A stretch of 64,000 nt of DNA from Citrobacter sp. MGH106 (GCF_001037495.1 NZ_KQ089822.1:496001-560000), one strand, 5' to 3'. Shown: positions 41,442 to 54,071, numbered from the stretch's first letter. Made by a program: numbers and translations. Notes: generated by a model from the sequence alone, not told the origin.

Positions 41442-43153
41442 TGAGTGAAAAACATCCAGGACCACTGGTGGTCGAAGGTAAGCTGTCCGACGCTGAACGT
41501 ATGAAGCTGGAAAGCAACTATCTGCGTGGCACCATTGCCGAAGATTTAAATGACGGTCTCACCGGTGGTTTCAAAGGTGATAACTTTCTGCTGATCCGTT
41601 TTCACGGGATGTACCAGCAGGATGACCGCGATATTCGCGCCGAACGCGCCGAGCAGAAGCTGGAGCCGCGTCACGCGATGCTGCTGCGCTGCCGCCTGCC
41701 GGGCGGTGTTATCACCACCAAACAGTGGCAGGCGATCGATAAGTTTGCCCACGACAACACCATTTACGGCAGCATTCGTCTGACTAACCGCCAGACCTTC
41801 CAGTTCCACGGTATTCTGAAAAAGAATGTCAAACCGGTGCATCAGATGCTGCATTCGGTCGGGCTGGACGCACTGGCGACCGCCAACGACATGAACCGTA
41901 ACGTGTTGTGCACCTCCAACCCGTATGAGTCTGAGCTACACGCGGAAGCTTACGAGTGGGCGAAAAAGATCTCTGAACATTTGCTACCGCGCACTCGCGC
42001 TTATGCGGAGATCTGGCTCGATCAGGAAAAAGTCGCAACGACCGATGAAGAGCCGATTTTGGGGCAAACCTATCTGCCGCGTAAGTTCAAAACCACGGTG
42101 GTGATCCCACCGCAAAACGATATCGATCTGCATGCTAACGATATGAACTTTGTGGCGGTCGCAGAAAACGGCAAACTGGTGGGCTTTAACCTTCTGGTCG
42201 GTGGCGGGCTTTCTATTGAGCACGGCAACAAGAAAACCTATGCGCGTACAGCCAGTGAATTTGGCTATCTGCCGCTGGAACATACTTTAGCGGTGGCGGA
42301 AGCGGTGGTCACGACTCAGCGCGACTGGGGCAACCGTACCGACCGTAAAAATGCCAAAACGAAATACACGCTGGAACGCGTGGGCGTGGAGACCTTCAAA
42401 GCGGAAGTCGAGCGTCGTGCAGGTATCAAATTCGAACCGATTCGCCCGTATGAATTTACGGGGCGCGGCGATCGTATTGGATGGGTGAAGGGTATCGATA
42501 ATAAATGGCACCTGACGCTGTTTATCGAGAATGGTCGTATTCTGGATTATCCTGGACGTCCGCTGAAAACGGGACTACTGGAAATCTCGAAGATCCACAA
42601 AGGTGAGTTCCGTATTACGGCGAACCAGAACCTGATCATTGCCGGTGTGCCGGACAATCAGAAAGCGAAGATTGAAAAGATAGCGCGTGACAGCGGCCTG
42701 ATGAATGCTGTTACCCCGCAACGTGAAAACTCGATGGCTTGCGTGTCGTTCCCGACCTGCCCGCTGGCGATGGCTGAAGCTGAACGCTTCCTGCCGACGT
42801 TTATTGATAACATCGACACGCTGATGGCGAAGCATGGCGTGAGTGATGAACATATTGTAATGCGTGTAACAGGCTGCCCGAACGGTTGCGGACGCGCGAT
42901 GCTGGCGGAAGTTGGGCTGGTGGGGAAAGCGCCAGGGCGTTACAACCTGCATCTGGGCGGAAACCGTATCGGTACGCGCATTCCACGCATGTTCAAAGAG
43001 AATATCACCGAGCCGGAAATTCTGGCATTGATGGATGAACTGATTGGGCGCTGGGTGAAAGAACGCGAAGCGGGTGAAGGATTCGGAGACTTTACGGTGC
43101 GTGCGGGCATTATTCGCCCGGTGCTCGATCCCGCTCGGGATCTCTGGGAATAA
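41441..43153 (+). CDS. cysI: Sulfite reductase hemoprotein subunit (beta)
   Basis: Catalyses the six-electron reduction of sulfite to sulfide with siroheme bridged to a 4Fe-4S cluster. It has 570 residues. Cluster cysteines are in [11 protein letters not shown] (C-x5-C, about 434-440) and [11 protein letters not shown] (C-x3-C, about 479-483). The siroheme/sulfite-binding arginine and lysine regions [12 protein letters not shown] and [12 protein letters not shown] mark the two sulfite reductase repeats. A REP pair separates it from cysH. Confidence 0.98.
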   Translation: MSEKHPGPLVVEGKLSDAERMKLESNYLRGTIAEDLNDGLTGGFKGDNFLLIRFHGMYQQDDRDIRAERAEQKLEPRHAMLLRCRLPGGVITTKQWQAIDKFAHDNTIYGSIRLTNRQTFQFHGILKKNVKPVHQMLHSVGLDALATANDMNRNVLCTSNPYESELHAEAYEWAKKISEHLLPRTRAYAEIWLDQEKVATTDEEPILGQTYLPRKFKTTVVIPPQNDIDLHANDMNFVAVAENGKLVGFNLLVGGGLSIEHGNKKTYARTASEFGYLPLEHTLAVAEAVVTTQRDWGNRTDRKNAKTKYTLERVGVETFKAEVERRAGIKFEPIRPYEFTGRGDRIGWVKGIDNKWHLTLFIENGRILDYPGRPLKTGLLEISKIHKGEFRITANQNLIIAGVPDNQKAKIEKIARDSGLMNAVTPQRENSMACVSFPTCPLAMAEAERFLPTFIDNIDTLMAKHGVSDEHIVMRVTGCPNGCGRAMLAEVGLVGKAPGRYNLHLGGNRIGTRIPRMFKENITEPEILALMDELIGRWVKEREAGEGFGDFTVRAGIIRPVLDPARDLWE

Positions 43154-43162
43154 TGTGAAATT

Positions 43163-43236
43163 GCCGGATGGCGGCATGAATGTCTTATCCGGCCTACTGC
43201 ACGATTGTAGGCCTGAGATGCGCAGCACCATCAGGC
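43163..43236 (+). repeat. REP pair between cysI and cysH
   Basis: GCCGGATGGCGGC...ATCCGGC at 43163-43193 and GCCTGA...TCAGGC at 43211-43236, in the usual alternating orientation. Being inside an operon it may lower cysH or stabilise upstream mRNA. Confidence 0.8.
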
Positions 43237-43252
43237 AATAAGTGAGGTAACG

Positions 43253-43987
43253 ATGTCCGAACTCGATCTAAACGCATTGAACGCGCTACCAAAAGTTGAG
43301 CGTGTCATGGCGTTGGCGGAAACCAACAGCCAACTGGAAAAACTAAGCGCGCAAGAGCGAGTGGCGTGGGCGCTGGAAAACCTGCCTGGCGAGTATGTGC
43401 TTTCATCAAGCTTTGGTATTCAGGCGGCGGTCAGCTTGCATCTGGTGAATCAGATCCGTCCGGATATTCCGGTGATCCTCACCGATACCGGTTATCTGTT
43501 CCCGGAAACCTATCAATTCATTGACGAGTTAACAGACAAGCTCAAGCTTAATTTGCAGGTCTATCGGGCTAAGGAGAGCGCTGCCTGGCAGGAGGCGCGC
43601 TACGGCAAACTGTGGGAGCAGGGCGTTGAGGGCATTGAGAAATACAATGACATCAACAAAGTTGAACCGATGAACCGTGCGCTGAAAGAGCTGAATGCGC
43701 AAACCTGGTTTGCAGGTCTGCGTCGTGAACAGTCCGGAAGCCGCGCGCATTTACCGGTGCTGGCCATTCAGCGCGGGGTATTTAAACTGCTACCGATTAT
43801 CGACTGGGACAACCGGACGGTGTACCAGTACCTGCAGCAACACGGGCTGAAATATCATCCATTGTGGGATCAGGGCTACCTCTCGGTGGGCGATACCCAT
43901 ACTACCCGTAAATGGGAACCGGGCATGGCAGAAGAAGAGACGCGTTTCTTCGGGCTTAAACGCGAGTGTGGCCTGCACGAAGGTTGA
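43253..43987 (+). CDS. cysH: Phosphoadenosine phosphosulfate reductase
   Basis: Reduces PAPS to sulfite with thioredoxin. It has 244 residues. The PP-loop-like [14 protein letters not shown] is near 49-62, followed by [20 protein letters not shown] binds the phosphosulfate end. The C-terminal ECGLHEG contains the single redox-active cysteine (near 239). No extra CC...CxxC motif is seen, so this is the PAPS (not APS) type, in agreement with the APS kinase gene cysC being present. Confidence 0.97.
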   Translation: MSELDLNALNALPKVERVMALAETNSQLEKLSAQERVAWALENLPGEYVLSSSFGIQAAVSLHLVNQIRPDIPVILTDTGYLFPETYQFIDELTDKLKLNLQVYRAKESAAWQEARYGKLWEQGVEGIEKYNDINKVEPMNRALKELNAQTWFAGLRREQSGSRAHLPVLAIQRGVFKLLPIIDWDNRTVYQYLQQHGLKYHPLWDQGYLSVGDTHTTRKWEPGMAEEETRFFGLKRECGLHEG

Positions 43988-43998
43988 AGTGGTAAAAG

Positions 43999-44026
43999 GC
44001 CCGGTAAGCTCTATCCGCTACCGGGC
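43999..44026. terminator. Bidirectional terminator between cysH and iap
   Basis: GCCCGGTAAGC and GCTACCGGGC pair with one mismatch or bulge around a short loop. A TTTT run follows on the plus side within 10 nt, and AAAA precedes it, so it can serve both converging genes. Confidence 0.7.
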
Positions 44027-44040
44027 ATTAATTTTGTGTA

Positions 44041-45078
44041 TTAACCCGCTTTCGCCAGCTCTTTCACCAACGGCAACATAATGCGTACTACGTCGCGGCT
44101 ACGGTGTTCAATACGGCCAGGTAGCACTTTATCGATATGCTGTTGGTTATCCAGCCGTATATCATGCCAGCTGTTGCCGGCGGGGAATGAGGCGCTTTTG
44201 GCCCGCTGCTGATAGCCGTCTTTTTTGCCCAGATTCCAGTTTGTTGCTTCAACGGAGAGCACAGAAATTCCCGCTTTGTCGAAAACCTCCGCATCGTTAC
44301 AACATCCTGTTCCCTTCGGATAGTCCTTGTTCATACCCGGATTGGTGCTGGCGGTAATGCCCCGGCTGTGGGCGATAGCCAGCGCCCGATCGCGTGTGAG
44401 TTTTCGTACCGCTTCGGGGGTTTTTTGTCCACTGTTGAAATAGAGCTTATCGCCGACGATAAGGTTATCGAGGTTAATGACCAACAGCGTATTTTTCTTT
44501 TCTGCTGCGCTCATGCGTTTGAGCACGTTCTCCGCACCGAGCTTGCCTTCTTCCTCACCGCTGGTGGCGATAAAGCGAATGCCGTATTGCGTCGGTACAT
44601 TTTTTAGTTTTTCTGCCAGCTCCAGCATGACGCCCAGACCTGCGGCGTTGTCGTCGATTCCCTGCAAGGTTAAACCACCCAGATTGGCATCGGAATCGGC
44701 ATCGCTTTGTGGGGCATAGGTATCGAGGTGCGCCATAATAATAATCTGCTGTGGCGCTTTGCCTTCATGCGCTGCTATTACGGTGCTTCCCGTTATGTTA
44801 TGCCAGTTTTTACGATTATTTTTGGCGGTATAAACATAGCGGCTATTAAATGTCCGAATATCACTGCGGTATCCCATCTGTTCAAATTGCTGACGCAAAT
44901 AATCAGCGGACAACATTTCGGCGGGAGAACCAGTCATGCGCCCAGGAAAGAACGTTGCTATATATCGAGCCTGAGTATTAGCGATAACTCCGGGTTTCTC
45001 GGATGTTGCCTGTGCGGGAAGGATAAAGCATACGCCGAGCGCCAGGGCAGCAGGAAGGTGGCGCAATGCGGAAAACAT
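44041..45078 (-). CDS. iap: Alkaline phosphatase isozyme conversion aminopeptidase
   Basis: Secreted M28-family zinc aminopeptidase that removes the N-terminal arginine of alkaline phosphatase in the periplasm (known from E. coli). It has 345 residues. The signal peptide covers about residues 1-24 (hydrophobic LPAALALGVCFILPAQA). Metal ligands are in MAHLDTYAPQSD, GIDDNAAGLGVMLELAE, TSGEEEGKLGAE and the later NLDNL region. In E. coli a CRISPR-Cas locus separates it from cysH; here only 53 bp do. Confidence 0.95.
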   Translation of the reverse strand: MFSALRHLPAALALGVCFILPAQATSEKPGVIANTQARYIATFFPGRMTGSPAEMLSADYLRQQFEQMGYRSDIRTFNSRYVYTAKNNRKNWHNITGSTVIAAHEGKAPQQIIIMAHLDTYAPQSDADSDANLGGLTLQGIDDNAAGLGVMLELAEKLKNVPTQYGIRFIATSGEEEGKLGAENVLKRMSAAEKKNTLLVINLDNLIVGDKLYFNSGQKTPEAVRKLTRDRALAIAHSRGITASTNPGMNKDYPKGTGCCNDAEVFDKAGISVLSVEATNWNLGKKDGYQQRAKSASFPAGNSWHDIRLDNQQHIDKVLPGRIEHRSRDVVRIMLPLVKELAKAG

Positions 45079-45332
45079 AATGAGTCCTTAAATACCAAGC
45101 ATAAATTTTTAACCGCTAGTATGAAACCGTGATCGCGGTAAAACAATTTCATTTGCTCCTAAATGCCCGAAATTCGGTAGCTTAAGCACTTTTTGATATT
45201 TGCTTTTCCAGATCGTTATTCCTTTGAGGAACTACTCATTCCAATTCGTAATTTCATTCGCTCCCCTGCGCTCCCTATAGTCGAGTTATCTGAGTATCGT
45301 TAGCAAAATAGCGGCATTACATAGGAACGGTT
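45079..45332 (+). promoter_or_regulatory. iap-cysD divergent region with probable cysD promoter
   Basis: TATAGT at 45276-45281 is the likely -10 box, with a poor -35 region (around 45253-45258) as expected for a CysB-activated promoter. TAGGAA precedes the cysD ATG. I looked for CRISPR repeats in this gap and found none. Confidence 0.5.
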
Positions 45333-46241
45333 ATGGATCAAAAACGACTTACCCACCTGCGGCAACTGGAAGCGGAAAGCATCCATATCATTCGTGAGGT
45401 GGCCGCCGAGTTTTCTAATCCGGTGATGATGTATTCCATCGGCAAAGACTCCAGCGTAATGCTGCATCTGGCGCGCAAAGCGTTTTATCCAGGCACGCTG
45501 CCATTCCCTTTGCTTCACGTTGATACCGGCTGGAAATTTAGCGAGATGTATGAATTTCGTGACCGTACGGCGAAAGCTTATGGTTGCGAACTGCTGGTGC
45601 ATAAAAACCCGGAAGGGGTGGCAATGGGGATCAACCCGTTTGTCCATGGTAGCGCCAAGCATACTGACATCATGAAAACCGAAGGGCTGAAGCAAGCTCT
45701 GAATAAATACGGTTTTGATGCCGCGTTCGGTGGTGCTCGTCGTGATGAAGAGAAATCGCGCGCTAAAGAGCGTATTTACTCCTTTCGTGACCGTTTTCAT
45801 CGCTGGGACCCAAAAAACCAGCGTCCGGAACTGTGGCACAACTACAACGGGCAGATAAACAAAGGCGAGAGTATTCGCGTGTTTCCGCTCTCTAACTGGA
45901 CCGAGCAGGATATCTGGCAGTACATCTGGCTGGAGAATATCGACATTGTTCCGCTGTACCTGGCAGCGGAGCGTCCGGTCCTTGAACGTGACGGTATGCT
46001 GATGATGATTGACGACGACAGGATCGATTTGCAGCCGGGCGAAGTTATCAAAAAACGTATGGTGCGTTTTCGCACGCTCGGCTGCTGGCCGCTAACCGGT
46101 GCCGTGGAGTCGAATGCGCAAACGCTGCCGGAAATTATTGAAGAGATGCTGGTCTCAACCACCAGTGAACGTCAGGGGCGCGTAATAGATCGCGACCAGG
46201 CGGGCTCCATGGAGCTGAAGAAACGTCAGGGGTATTTCTAA
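45333..46241 (+). CDS. cysD: Sulfate adenylyltransferase subunit 2
   Basis: Catalytic subunit of ATP sulfurylase; forms APS from ATP and sulfate, driven by GTP hydrolysis on CysN. It has 302 residues. The PP-loop is [17 protein letters not shown] (about 39-55). [16 protein letters not shown] and [15 protein letters not shown] are conserved active-site blocks. First gene of cysDNC, 9 bp before cysN. Confidence 0.98.
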   Translation: MDQKRLTHLRQLEAESIHIIREVAAEFSNPVMMYSIGKDSSVMLHLARKAFYPGTLPFPLLHVDTGWKFSEMYEFRDRTAKAYGCELLVHKNPEGVAMGINPFVHGSAKHTDIMKTEGLKQALNKYGFDAAFGGARRDEEKSRAKERIYSFRDRFHRWDPKNQRPELWHNYNGQINKGESIRVFPLSNWTEQDIWQYIWLENIDIVPLYLAAERPVLERDGMLMMIDDDRIDLQPGEVIKKRMVRFRTLGCWPLTGAVESNAQTLPEIIEEMLVSTTSERQGRVIDRDQAGSMELKKRQGYF

Positions 46242-46250
46242 GGAGCCGCC

Positions 46251-47678
46251 ATGAACACTACACTTGCACAACAAATTGCCAATGAAGGCGGCGTTGAAGC
46301 CTGGATGGTCGCCCAACAACACAAAAGTCTGTTGCGTTTTTTAACCTGCGGTAGCGTGGATGATGGGAAAAGTACGTTGATCGGGCGTCTGCTACATGAC
46401 ACGCGTCAGATTTACGAAGATCAGCTTTCGTCGCTGCATAATGACAGCAAACGTCATGGCACTCAGGGCGAGAAGCTCGATCTGGCGCTGCTGGTCGATG
46501 GCCTGCAAGCCGAGCGTGAGCAGGGGATCACTATCGATGTGGCCTACCGCTATTTTTCTACCGAGAAGCGCAAATTTATCATTGCCGATACCCCTGGTCA
46601 CGAACAGTACACCCGCAACATGGCGACCGGTGCGTCTACCTGTGATCTGGCGATCTTGCTGATTGATGCGCGCAAAGGCGTGCTGGATCAGACTCGCCGT
46701 CACAGCTTTATCTCCACGCTGCTTGGCATTAAGCATCTGGTCGTGGCAATCAACAAAATGGATCTGGTGGGCTTTCGCGAAGAGACATTTAACCGGATTC
46801 GCGAAGACTATCTGACTTTTGCTGAACAGCTACCGGGCAATCTGGATATCCGCTTCGTGCCGCTTTCCGCGCTTGAAGGCGATAACGTGGCTTCGCAAAG
46901 TGCCAGCATGCCATGGTACAGCGGCCCAACGTTGCTGGAAGTTCTGGAAACGGTTGAAATCCAGCGTGTGGTCGATACCCAGCCGATGCGCTTCCCGGTG
47001 CAGTATGTGAATCGACCGAATCTCGATTTTCGTGGCTACGCCGGAACGCTGGCCTCTGGTAGCGTAAAAGTTGGACAACGGATTAAAGTGCTGCCGTCTG
47101 GCGTTGAGTCGAGTGTGGCGCGGATAGTCACGTTCGATGGAGACTTACAGGAAGCTCATGCGGGTGAAGCGATCACTCTGGTGCTGAAAGATGAGATCGA
47201 CATCAGTCGTGGCGATCTGCTGCTTGATGCCAGCGAAACATTACCGGCAGTGCAAAGTGCGGCTGTGGATGTCGTGTGGATGGCGGAACAACCGCTGTCG
47301 CCTGGGCAGAGCTATGACATCAAAGTTGCGGGCAAAAAGACGCGTGCGCGTGTTGATAATGTGCAGTATCAGGTCGACATCAACAATCTGACTCAACGTG
47401 AAGTTGATGCGTTACCGCTCAACGGTATTGGTCTGGTTGATCTGACCTTTGATGAACCGCTGGTGCTGGATACCTATCAGCAGAATCCGGTTACGGGTGG
47501 CCTGATTATCATTGACCGTCTGACCAACGTCACCGTTGGGGCCGGGCTGGTACGTGAGCCTGTCGAACAGGAGCATGTCACTGCATCCCAGTTTAGCGCC
47601 TTTGAACTGGAACTTAATGCACTGGTACGCCGTCACTTCCCACACTGGGGTGCGCGCGATTTGCTGGGAGGCAACTAA
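46251..47678 (+). CDS. cysN: Sulfate adenylyltransferase subunit 1 (GTPase)
   Basis: GTPase subunit that couples GTP hydrolysis to APS formation by CysD. It has 475 residues and is EF-Tu-like. G1 is [13 protein letters not shown] (about 31-43), G3 is [10 protein letters not shown]4 is NKMDLV, followed by two beta-barrel domains. Its TAA overlaps the cysC ATG by one base. Confidence 0.98.
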   Translation: MNTTLAQQIANEGGVEAWMVAQQHKSLLRFLTCGSVDDGKSTLIGRLLHDTRQIYEDQLSSLHNDSKRHGTQGEKLDLALLVDGLQAEREQGITIDVAYRYFSTEKRKFIIADTPGHEQYTRNMATGASTCDLAILLIDARKGVLDQTRRHSFISTLLGIKHLVVAINKMDLVGFREETFNRIREDYLTFAEQLPGNLDIRFVPLSALEGDNVASQSASMPWYSGPTLLEVLETVEIQRVVDTQPMRFPVQYVNRPNLDFRGYAGTLASGSVKVGQRIKVLPSGVESSVARIVTFDGDLQEAHAGEAITLVLKDEIDISRGDLLLDASETLPAVQSAAVDVVWMAEQPLSPGQSYDIKVAGKKTRARVDNVQYQVDINNLTQREVDALPLNGIGLVDLTFDEPLVLDTYQQNPVTGGLIIIDRLTNVTVGAGLVREPVEQEHVTASQFSAFELELNALVRRHFPHWGARDLLGGN

Positions 47679-48283
47679 TGGCGCTGCATGACGAAAACGT
47701 CGTCTGGCATGCCCATCCTGTTACGCCGCAACAGCGGGAGCAACGCCACGGACATCGTGGTGTTGTGCTGTGGTTTACCGGACTTTCTGGTTCCGGTAAA
47801 TCGACGGTGGCGGGGGCGCTGGAAGAGGCTTTGCATAAACAAGGCGTCAGCACGTATTTGTTGGATGGCGATAACGTACGTCACGGTCTGTGCAGCGATC
47901 TCGGTTTTAGCGATGCCGATCGTAAGGAAAACATTCGCCGGGTTGGGGAAGTGGCTAATCTGATGGTGGACGCCGGTCTGGTGGTGCTGACCGCATTTAT
48001 TTCCCCGCACCGTGCTGAGCGACACATGGTGCGTGAACGTGTGGGCGATGGGCGTTTTATTGAAGTATTCGTCGATACGCCACTGGAAATATGTGAATTA
48101 CGCGATCCAAAAGGACTGTATAAAAAAGCGCGTGCAGGGGAGTTACACAATTTCACCGGAATTGACTCGGTGTACGAAGCGCCTGAATCGCCTGAAATTC
48201 ATCTGGATGGTGAACAATTGGTAACAAATTTGGTCTCTCAATTATTAGACCTGCTGAAGCAGCAAGATATTATCAGATCCTGA
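47678..48283 (+). CDS. cysC: Adenylylsulfate kinase
   Basis: Phosphorylates APS to PAPS, the substrate of CysH. It has 201 residues. The P-loop is [13 protein letters not shown] (about 33-45), followed by [17 protein letters not shown] and the lid region [13 protein letters not shown]. Last gene of the cysDNC unit; ygbE follows after 50 bp. Confidence 0.98.
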   Translation: MALHDENVVWHAHPVTPQQREQRHGHRGVVLWFTGLSGSGKSTVAGALEEALHKQGVSTYLLDGDNVRHGLCSDLGFSDADRKENIRRVGEVANLMVDAGLVVLTAFISPHRAERHMVRERVGDGRFIEVFVDTPLEICELRDPKGLYKKARAGELHNFTGIDSVYEAPESPEIHLDGEQLVTNLVSQLLDLLKQQDIIRS

Positions 48284-48333
48284 GACACCACCGGACTTGT
48301 ATTGCCCGGGCAGTCAAGGTCACAGGATTAGAT

Positions 48334-48657
48334 ATGCGTAATAGCCATAACATTACTTTTACAGAGTCAGATACCTTCAAAACCGACGACGAGACCACCT
48401 GGTCATTACCGGGGGCCGTGGTTGGTTTTGTGGCATGGATGATGGCTCTGGGGATCCCTTGTCTAATTTATGGTCCTAACACGCTGTTTTTCTTTATTTA
48501 TACCTGGCCTTTTTTCCTGGCGCTACTGCCCGTCGCGATTGTGGCGGGTATTGCCCTACACTCTTTAGTGAAGGGCAAACTGCTGCTGAGCATCACTTTT
48601 ACGCTGCTGGCGGTTGGGCTGATGTTCGGAGCGCTGTTCATGTGGCTACTGGGTTAG
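48334..48657 (+). CDS. ygbE: Inner membrane protein YgbE (DUF3561)
   Basis: 107-residue small membrane protein. After a polar N-terminus, hydrophobic segments cover roughly residues 28-46, 50-76 and 84-106. It is conserved beside cysC in enterobacteria and has no known function. No cysteine cluster or enzyme motif is visible. Confidence 0.88.
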   Translation: MRNSHNITFTESDTFKTDDETTWSLPGAVVGFVAWMMALGIPCLIYGPNTLFFFIYTWPFFLALLPVAIVAGIALHSLVKGKLLLSITFTLLAVGLMFGALFMWLLG

Positions 48658-48764
48658 GCTGGTTCCCTTCTTTTTAATGACGTCCGGGGCTATATGCCGG
48701 ACTGGTCATAATTCAAACCGTAACCAACAATGAGATTATGTTCTCCTTACACGGGGTATACGTA

Positions 48765-48798
48765 ACAACGGGCAAATGTGGTACATTTGCCCGCGTTG
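48765..48798 (+). other. Long stem-loop in the ftsB leader
   Basis: GGGCAAATGT, loop GGT and ACATTTGCCC are a perfect 10-bp stem (48770-48792). ACAAC and GTTGT extend it past a 2-base offset. It lies between ygbE and ftsB, 77 nt before the ftsB start, with no T-run after it. A second small hairpin (GTCCGG / CCGGAC, 48682-48702) lies upstream. Likely an RNA structure in the ftsB leader or an operator. Confidence 0.5.
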
Positions 48799-48875
48799 TC
48801 GCGGCGTTCCCACCTGCGGACGTAAAGTCGTCTGCGGATATTATGGGATGTTGATGCCGTTTTTCAGGGGGCAGG

Positions 48876-49187
48876 ATGGGTAAACTAACGCTGCTGTTGC
48901 TGGCTTTATTAGTCTGGCTGCAGTATTCGCTGTGGTTCGGTAAGAACGGCATACATGACTATAGCCGCGTCAACGATGATGTGGCTGCGCAACAAGCTAC
49001 AAACGCGAAACTTAAGGCGCGTAACGATCAGCTCTTTGCCGAAATTGACGATCTCAATGGCGGTCAGGAAGCGATTGAAGAGCGCGCACGCAACGAACTC
49101 AGTATGACTAAGCCGGGCGAAACGTTTTATCGTCTGGTGCCTGACGCGTCTAAACGCGCGCAGACTGCAGGACAAAACAATCGATAA
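48876..49187 (+). CDS. ftsB: Cell division protein FtsB
   Basis: Bitopic divisome protein that forms the FtsQBL complex with FtsL and FtsQ and helps activate septal peptidoglycan synthesis. It has 103 residues: membrane segment about 3-21 ([18 protein letters not shown]) and a periplasmic coiled coil about 30-70 ([20 protein letters not shown]). Strong GGGGGCAGG ribosome-binding region. First gene of ftsB-ispD-ispF-truD-surE-pcm, all within a few bases of one another. Confidence 0.97.
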   Translation: MGKLTLLLLALLVWLQYSLWFGKNGIHDYSRVNDDVAAQQATNAKLKARNDQLFAEIDDLNGGQEAIEERARNELSMTKPGETFYRLVPDASKRAQTAGQNNR

Positions 49188-49205
49188 ACCATCCAGGGAT
49201 CTAAC

Positions 49206-49916
49206 ATGGCAGCCACTTTATTGGACGTTTGCGCCGTGGTGCCGGCTGCCGGGTTTGGCCGCCGAATGCAAACAGAGTGTCCTAAGCAGTACCTTTCAAT
49301 TGGTAATAAAACCATTCTTGAGCACTCGGTCCATGCGCTACTCGCGCATCCCCGGGTGACGCGAGTCGTCATTGCCATCAACCCTGGCGACAGCCGCTTT
49401 GCCCAACTTCTTCTGGCCCAACATCCGCAAATCACCGTTGTCGATGGCGGTAATGAACGCGCCGATTCGGTTCTTGCCGGTTTGCAAGCCGCCGGGGAAG
49501 CCCGATGGGTACTGGTGCATGATGCTGCCAGGCCGTGTCTGCATCAGGACGATTTATCCCGTTTGCTGGCGATAAGTGAAACCAGCCGTACTGGCGGTAT
49601 CCTTGCCGCACCGGTGCGAGATACGATGAAACGTGCGGAGCCGGGCAAAACAGACATCGCCCATACGGTAGATCGCACTGATTTATGGCATGCGTTGACG
49701 CCGCAGTTTTTTCCTCGTGAGCTGTTACACGACTGCCTTATCCGGGCGCTAAATGAAGGCGCGACCATTACAGATGAGGCCTCGGCGCTGGAATATTGTG
49801 GTTTTCATCCGCAACTGGTCGAAGGGCGCGCTGACAATATTAAAGTCACCCGCCCGGAAGATCTGGCGCTTGCCGAATTTTATCTGACCCGAACAACCCA
49901 TCTGGAGAATGCATAA
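49206..49916 (+). CDS. ispD: 2-C-methyl-D-erythritol 4-phosphate cytidylyltransferase
   Basis: Third step of the MEP isoprenoid pathway: MEP plus CTP gives CDP-methylerythritol. It has 236 residues. The CTP-binding loop is [20 protein letters not shown] (about 12-31); conserved [18 protein letters not shown] and DTMKRAE follow. Its TAA overlaps the ispF ATG by one base. The next MEP enzyme in the window, IspF, acts two steps later. Confidence 0.98.
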   Translation: MAATLLDVCAVVPAAGFGRRMQTECPKQYLSIGNKTILEHSVHALLAHPRVTRVVIAINPGDSRFAQLLLAQHPQITVVDGGNERADSVLAGLQAAGEARWVLVHDAARPCLHQDDLSRLLAISETSRTGGILAAPVRDTMKRAEPGKTDIAHTVDRTDLWHALTPQFFPRELLHDCLIRALNEGATITDEASALEYCGFHPQLVEGRADNIKVTRPEDLALAEFYLTRTTHLENA

Positions 49917-50395
49917 TGCGAATTGGACACGGTTTTGACGTACACGCCTTTGGAGGCGTCGGCCCAATTATCATTGGTGGTGTGCGCATCCCGTATGAAA
50001 AGGGGTTGCTGGCGCATTCTGATGGGGATGTTGCACTCCATGCACTGACCGATGCCCTTTTAGGGGCAGCGGCGTTAGGTGATATTGGTAAACTCTTTCC
50101 GGATACCGATCCGGCCTTTAAAGGGGCGGATAGCCGCGAATTATTGCGTGAAGCCTGGCGCCGTATTCAGGCCAAAGGATATACCCTTGGTAATGTGGAT
50201 GTGACTATTATTGCTCAGGCGCCGAAGATGCTGCCGCACATTCCGCAAATGCGTGTATTTATTGCCGAAGATCTCGGCTGCCATATGGATGATGTTAACG
50301 TGAAAGCGACCACCACGGAAAAACTCGGATTTACCGGACGTGGGGAAGGGATTGCCTGTGAAGCGGTGGCCTTACTCATAAAGGCAACGAAATGA
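49916..50395 (+). CDS. ispF: 2-C-methyl-D-erythritol 2,4-cyclodiphosphate synthase
   Basis: Cyclises CDP-ME 2-phosphate to MEcPP with loss of CMP. It has 159 residues, the usual trimer-forming size. The zinc site is [10 protein letters not shown] (Asp8, His10) and [20 protein letters not shown]. The C-terminal [16 protein letters not shown] contacts CDP. The end overlaps the start of truD by 4 bp. Confidence 0.98.
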   Translation: MRIGHGFDVHAFGGVGPIIIGGVRIPYEKGLLAHSDGDVALHALTDALLGAAALGDIGKLFPDTDPAFKGADSRELLREAWRRIQAKGYTLGNVDVTIIAQAPKMLPHIPQMRVFIAEDLGCHMDDVNVKATTTEKLGFTGRGEGIACEAVALLIKATK

Positions 50396-51421
50396 CTGAA
50401 TTTGACGCTCTGACGTATCTCCACGGTAAACCACAAGGCAGTGGCGTGCTGAAAGCAAATCCGGAAGACTTTGTGGTTGTCGAAGATTTAGGCTTCGAAC
50501 CGGACGGTGAAGGGGAGCACGTTCTGGTTCGCATCCTGAAAAATGGTTGTAACACGCGTTTTGTGGCTGACGCGCTGGCTAAATTCCTGAAAATCCATGC
50601 CCGTGAAGTGAGCTTTGCCGGGCAGAAAGATAAGCATGCAGTCACGGAACAGTGGCTGTGCGCGCGCGTGCCGGGCAATACGATGCCTGATTTAAGCAAA
50701 TTTGAGCTTGAAGGCTGTAAAGTGCTGGAGTACTCCCGCCACAAGCGTAAGCTGCGTTTAGGCGCTTTGAAAGGTAACGCATTTACGTTGGTTCTGCGCG
50801 AAGTCAGCGCACGTGATGACGTTGAAGCGCGTTTGCAGGCAATTAGCGAGCGCGGCGTGCCGAACTATTTTGGCGCGCAGCGTTTTGGCATTGGCGGCAG
50901 TAACCTGCAAGGGGCGCTACGCTGGGCACAAAGTGATGCTCCGGTGCGCGATCGCAATAAACGCAGTTTTTGGTTGTCGGCAGCCCGCAGCGCGTTGTTT
51001 AATCAGATAGTCAACGAACGGTTGAAAAAAACAGACTTTAATCAAGTTGTTGACGGCGATGCGCTACAATTGTCGGGACGAGGAAGTTGGTTTGTCGCGA
51101 CAGCGGAAGAACAGGCTGAATTACAGCGTCGTGTCGATGAAAAAGAATTAATGATTACAGCAGCATTACCGGGCAGCGGTGAGTGGGGAACTCAGCGCGA
51201 TGCGCTGGCGTTTGAAGAGGCTGCTATTGCTGATGAAACCACGCTGCAGTCTTTGTTATTACGTGAAAAAGTTGAAGCATCGCGTCGCGCTATGCTGCTG
51301 TATCCACAACAATTAAGCTGGAACTGGTGGGATGATGTAACCGTTGAGTTGCGCTTCTGGCTACCGGCAGGTAGCTTCGCCACCAGTGTTGTAAGGGAAC
51401 TTATTAACACAATGGGTGATT

Positions 51422-51441
<20 letters not shown>
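50392..51441 (+). CDS. truD: tRNA pseudouridine(13) synthase
   Basis: Makes pseudouridine 13 in tRNA-Glu and a few others. It has 349 residues. The motif [17 protein letters not shown] (about 76-92) contains the catalytic aspartate near residue 80, followed by the inserted TRUD domain (about 155-303) with [12 protein letters not shown] before it. It overlaps surE by 20 bp, an enterobacterial arrangement. Confidence 0.97.
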
Positions 51442-52803
<1,362 letters not shown>

Positions 52804-52943
52804 ATACAGGTTCTGAATACCTGGAGTTTTCCTGGATATTCTGGAATTAGTAAGCGTATCGTGGTCACGTTTTCCAGTGTCCAGCCCGATGCTTTGCACG
52901 GTGATTACGTCACGGGTTTTAACCAAATTTTCCTGGGGGATAA

Positions 52944-54071
52944 ATGAGCGCGGGAAGCCACAAATTTACCGTTCGCCGCATTGCGGCATTGTCACTGGTT
53001 TCGTTATGGCTGGCAGGTTGTTCTAACACCTCGAATCCACCAGCGCCGGTCAGTTCTGTTGGCGGTGGCGGCTCAACGAACACCAGCTCCGGCATGCTAA
53101 TTACGCCTCCACCAAAAATGGGCACAACGGCGACAGCACAGCAAACGCCACAGATCCAACCGGTGCAGCGTCCGGTCACTCAGTCCGGACAGATCCAACC
53201 CGTTGCGGAACAACCGGTCCAGATGGAAAACGGTCGTATTGTGTACAATCGTAAGTATGGGAACATTCCGAAAGGTAGTTATACCGGCGGCAGTACCTAT
53301 ACGGTTAAGAAAGGTGACACGCTTTTCTATATTGCCTGGATTACCGGGAACGATTTCCGTGACCTCGCACAACGAAATAACGTTCCGGCCCCGTATGGCC
53401 TGAATGTGGGGCAGACTCTGCAAGTGGGCAACGCGTCGGGTGCACCGATTACCGGTGGTAATGCAATCACTCAGGCGGATGCAGCACAGCAAGGAGTTGT
53501 GACCAACCCTGCACAAAATTCCACCGTTGCTGTTGCTTCGAAACCAACAATTACGTATTCTGAGGATTCAGGTGAACAAAGTGCTAACAAAATGTTGCCG
53601 AACAACAAGCCTGCTGGGACAGTTGTCACAGCGCCAGTAACGGCTCCAGCAGTTAGCACAACCGAATCGACTGCAAGCTCAACATCTACCAGCGCGCCAA
53701 TCTCTACCTGGCGCTGGCCGACTGACGGCAAAGTGATCGAAAACTTCGCGGCTACTGAGGGTGGCAATAAAGGGATCGACATTGCAGGCAGTAAGGGACA
53801 GGCTATTGTCGCGACCGCAGATGGGCGCGTCGTATATGCCGGTAACGCACTGCGTGGTTACGGTAATCTTATTATCATCAAACATAACGATGATTACCTG
53901 AGCGCCTACGCCCATAACGATACGATGCTGGTCCGGGAACAACAAGAAATCAAGGCGGGGCAGAAAATAGCTACCATGGGTAGTACCGGAACCAGTTCAA
54001 CACGATTGCATTTTGAAATTCGTTACAAGGGGAAATCCGTAAACCCGCTGCGTTATTTACCGCAGCGATAA
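52944..54071 (+). CDS. nlpD: Murein hydrolase activator NlpD (lipoprotein)
   Basis: Outer-membrane lipoprotein that activates the amidase AmiC for daughter-cell separation. It has 375 residues. The signal peptide ends at lipobox LAGC (Cys near 26). A low-complexity Gln/Pro/Val linker (about 45-95) is followed by LysM (about 120-165, [17 protein letters not shown]) and a C-terminal degenerate M23 peptidase domain (about 260-372, [23 protein letters not shown]) lacking the full zinc ligand set. The main rpoS promoter lies inside it. Confidence 0.97.
53530..53566 (+). promoter_or_regulatory. rpoS promoter inside nlpD
   Basis: TATTCT (53556-53561) is a plausible -10 box. Transcription would start near 53566-53568, about 565 nt before the rpoS ATG. 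This agrees with the long leader known in E. coli, which folds over the ribosome-binding site and is opened by Hfq with DsrA, RprA and ArcZ (established). The exact start here is inferred. Confidence 0.6.
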
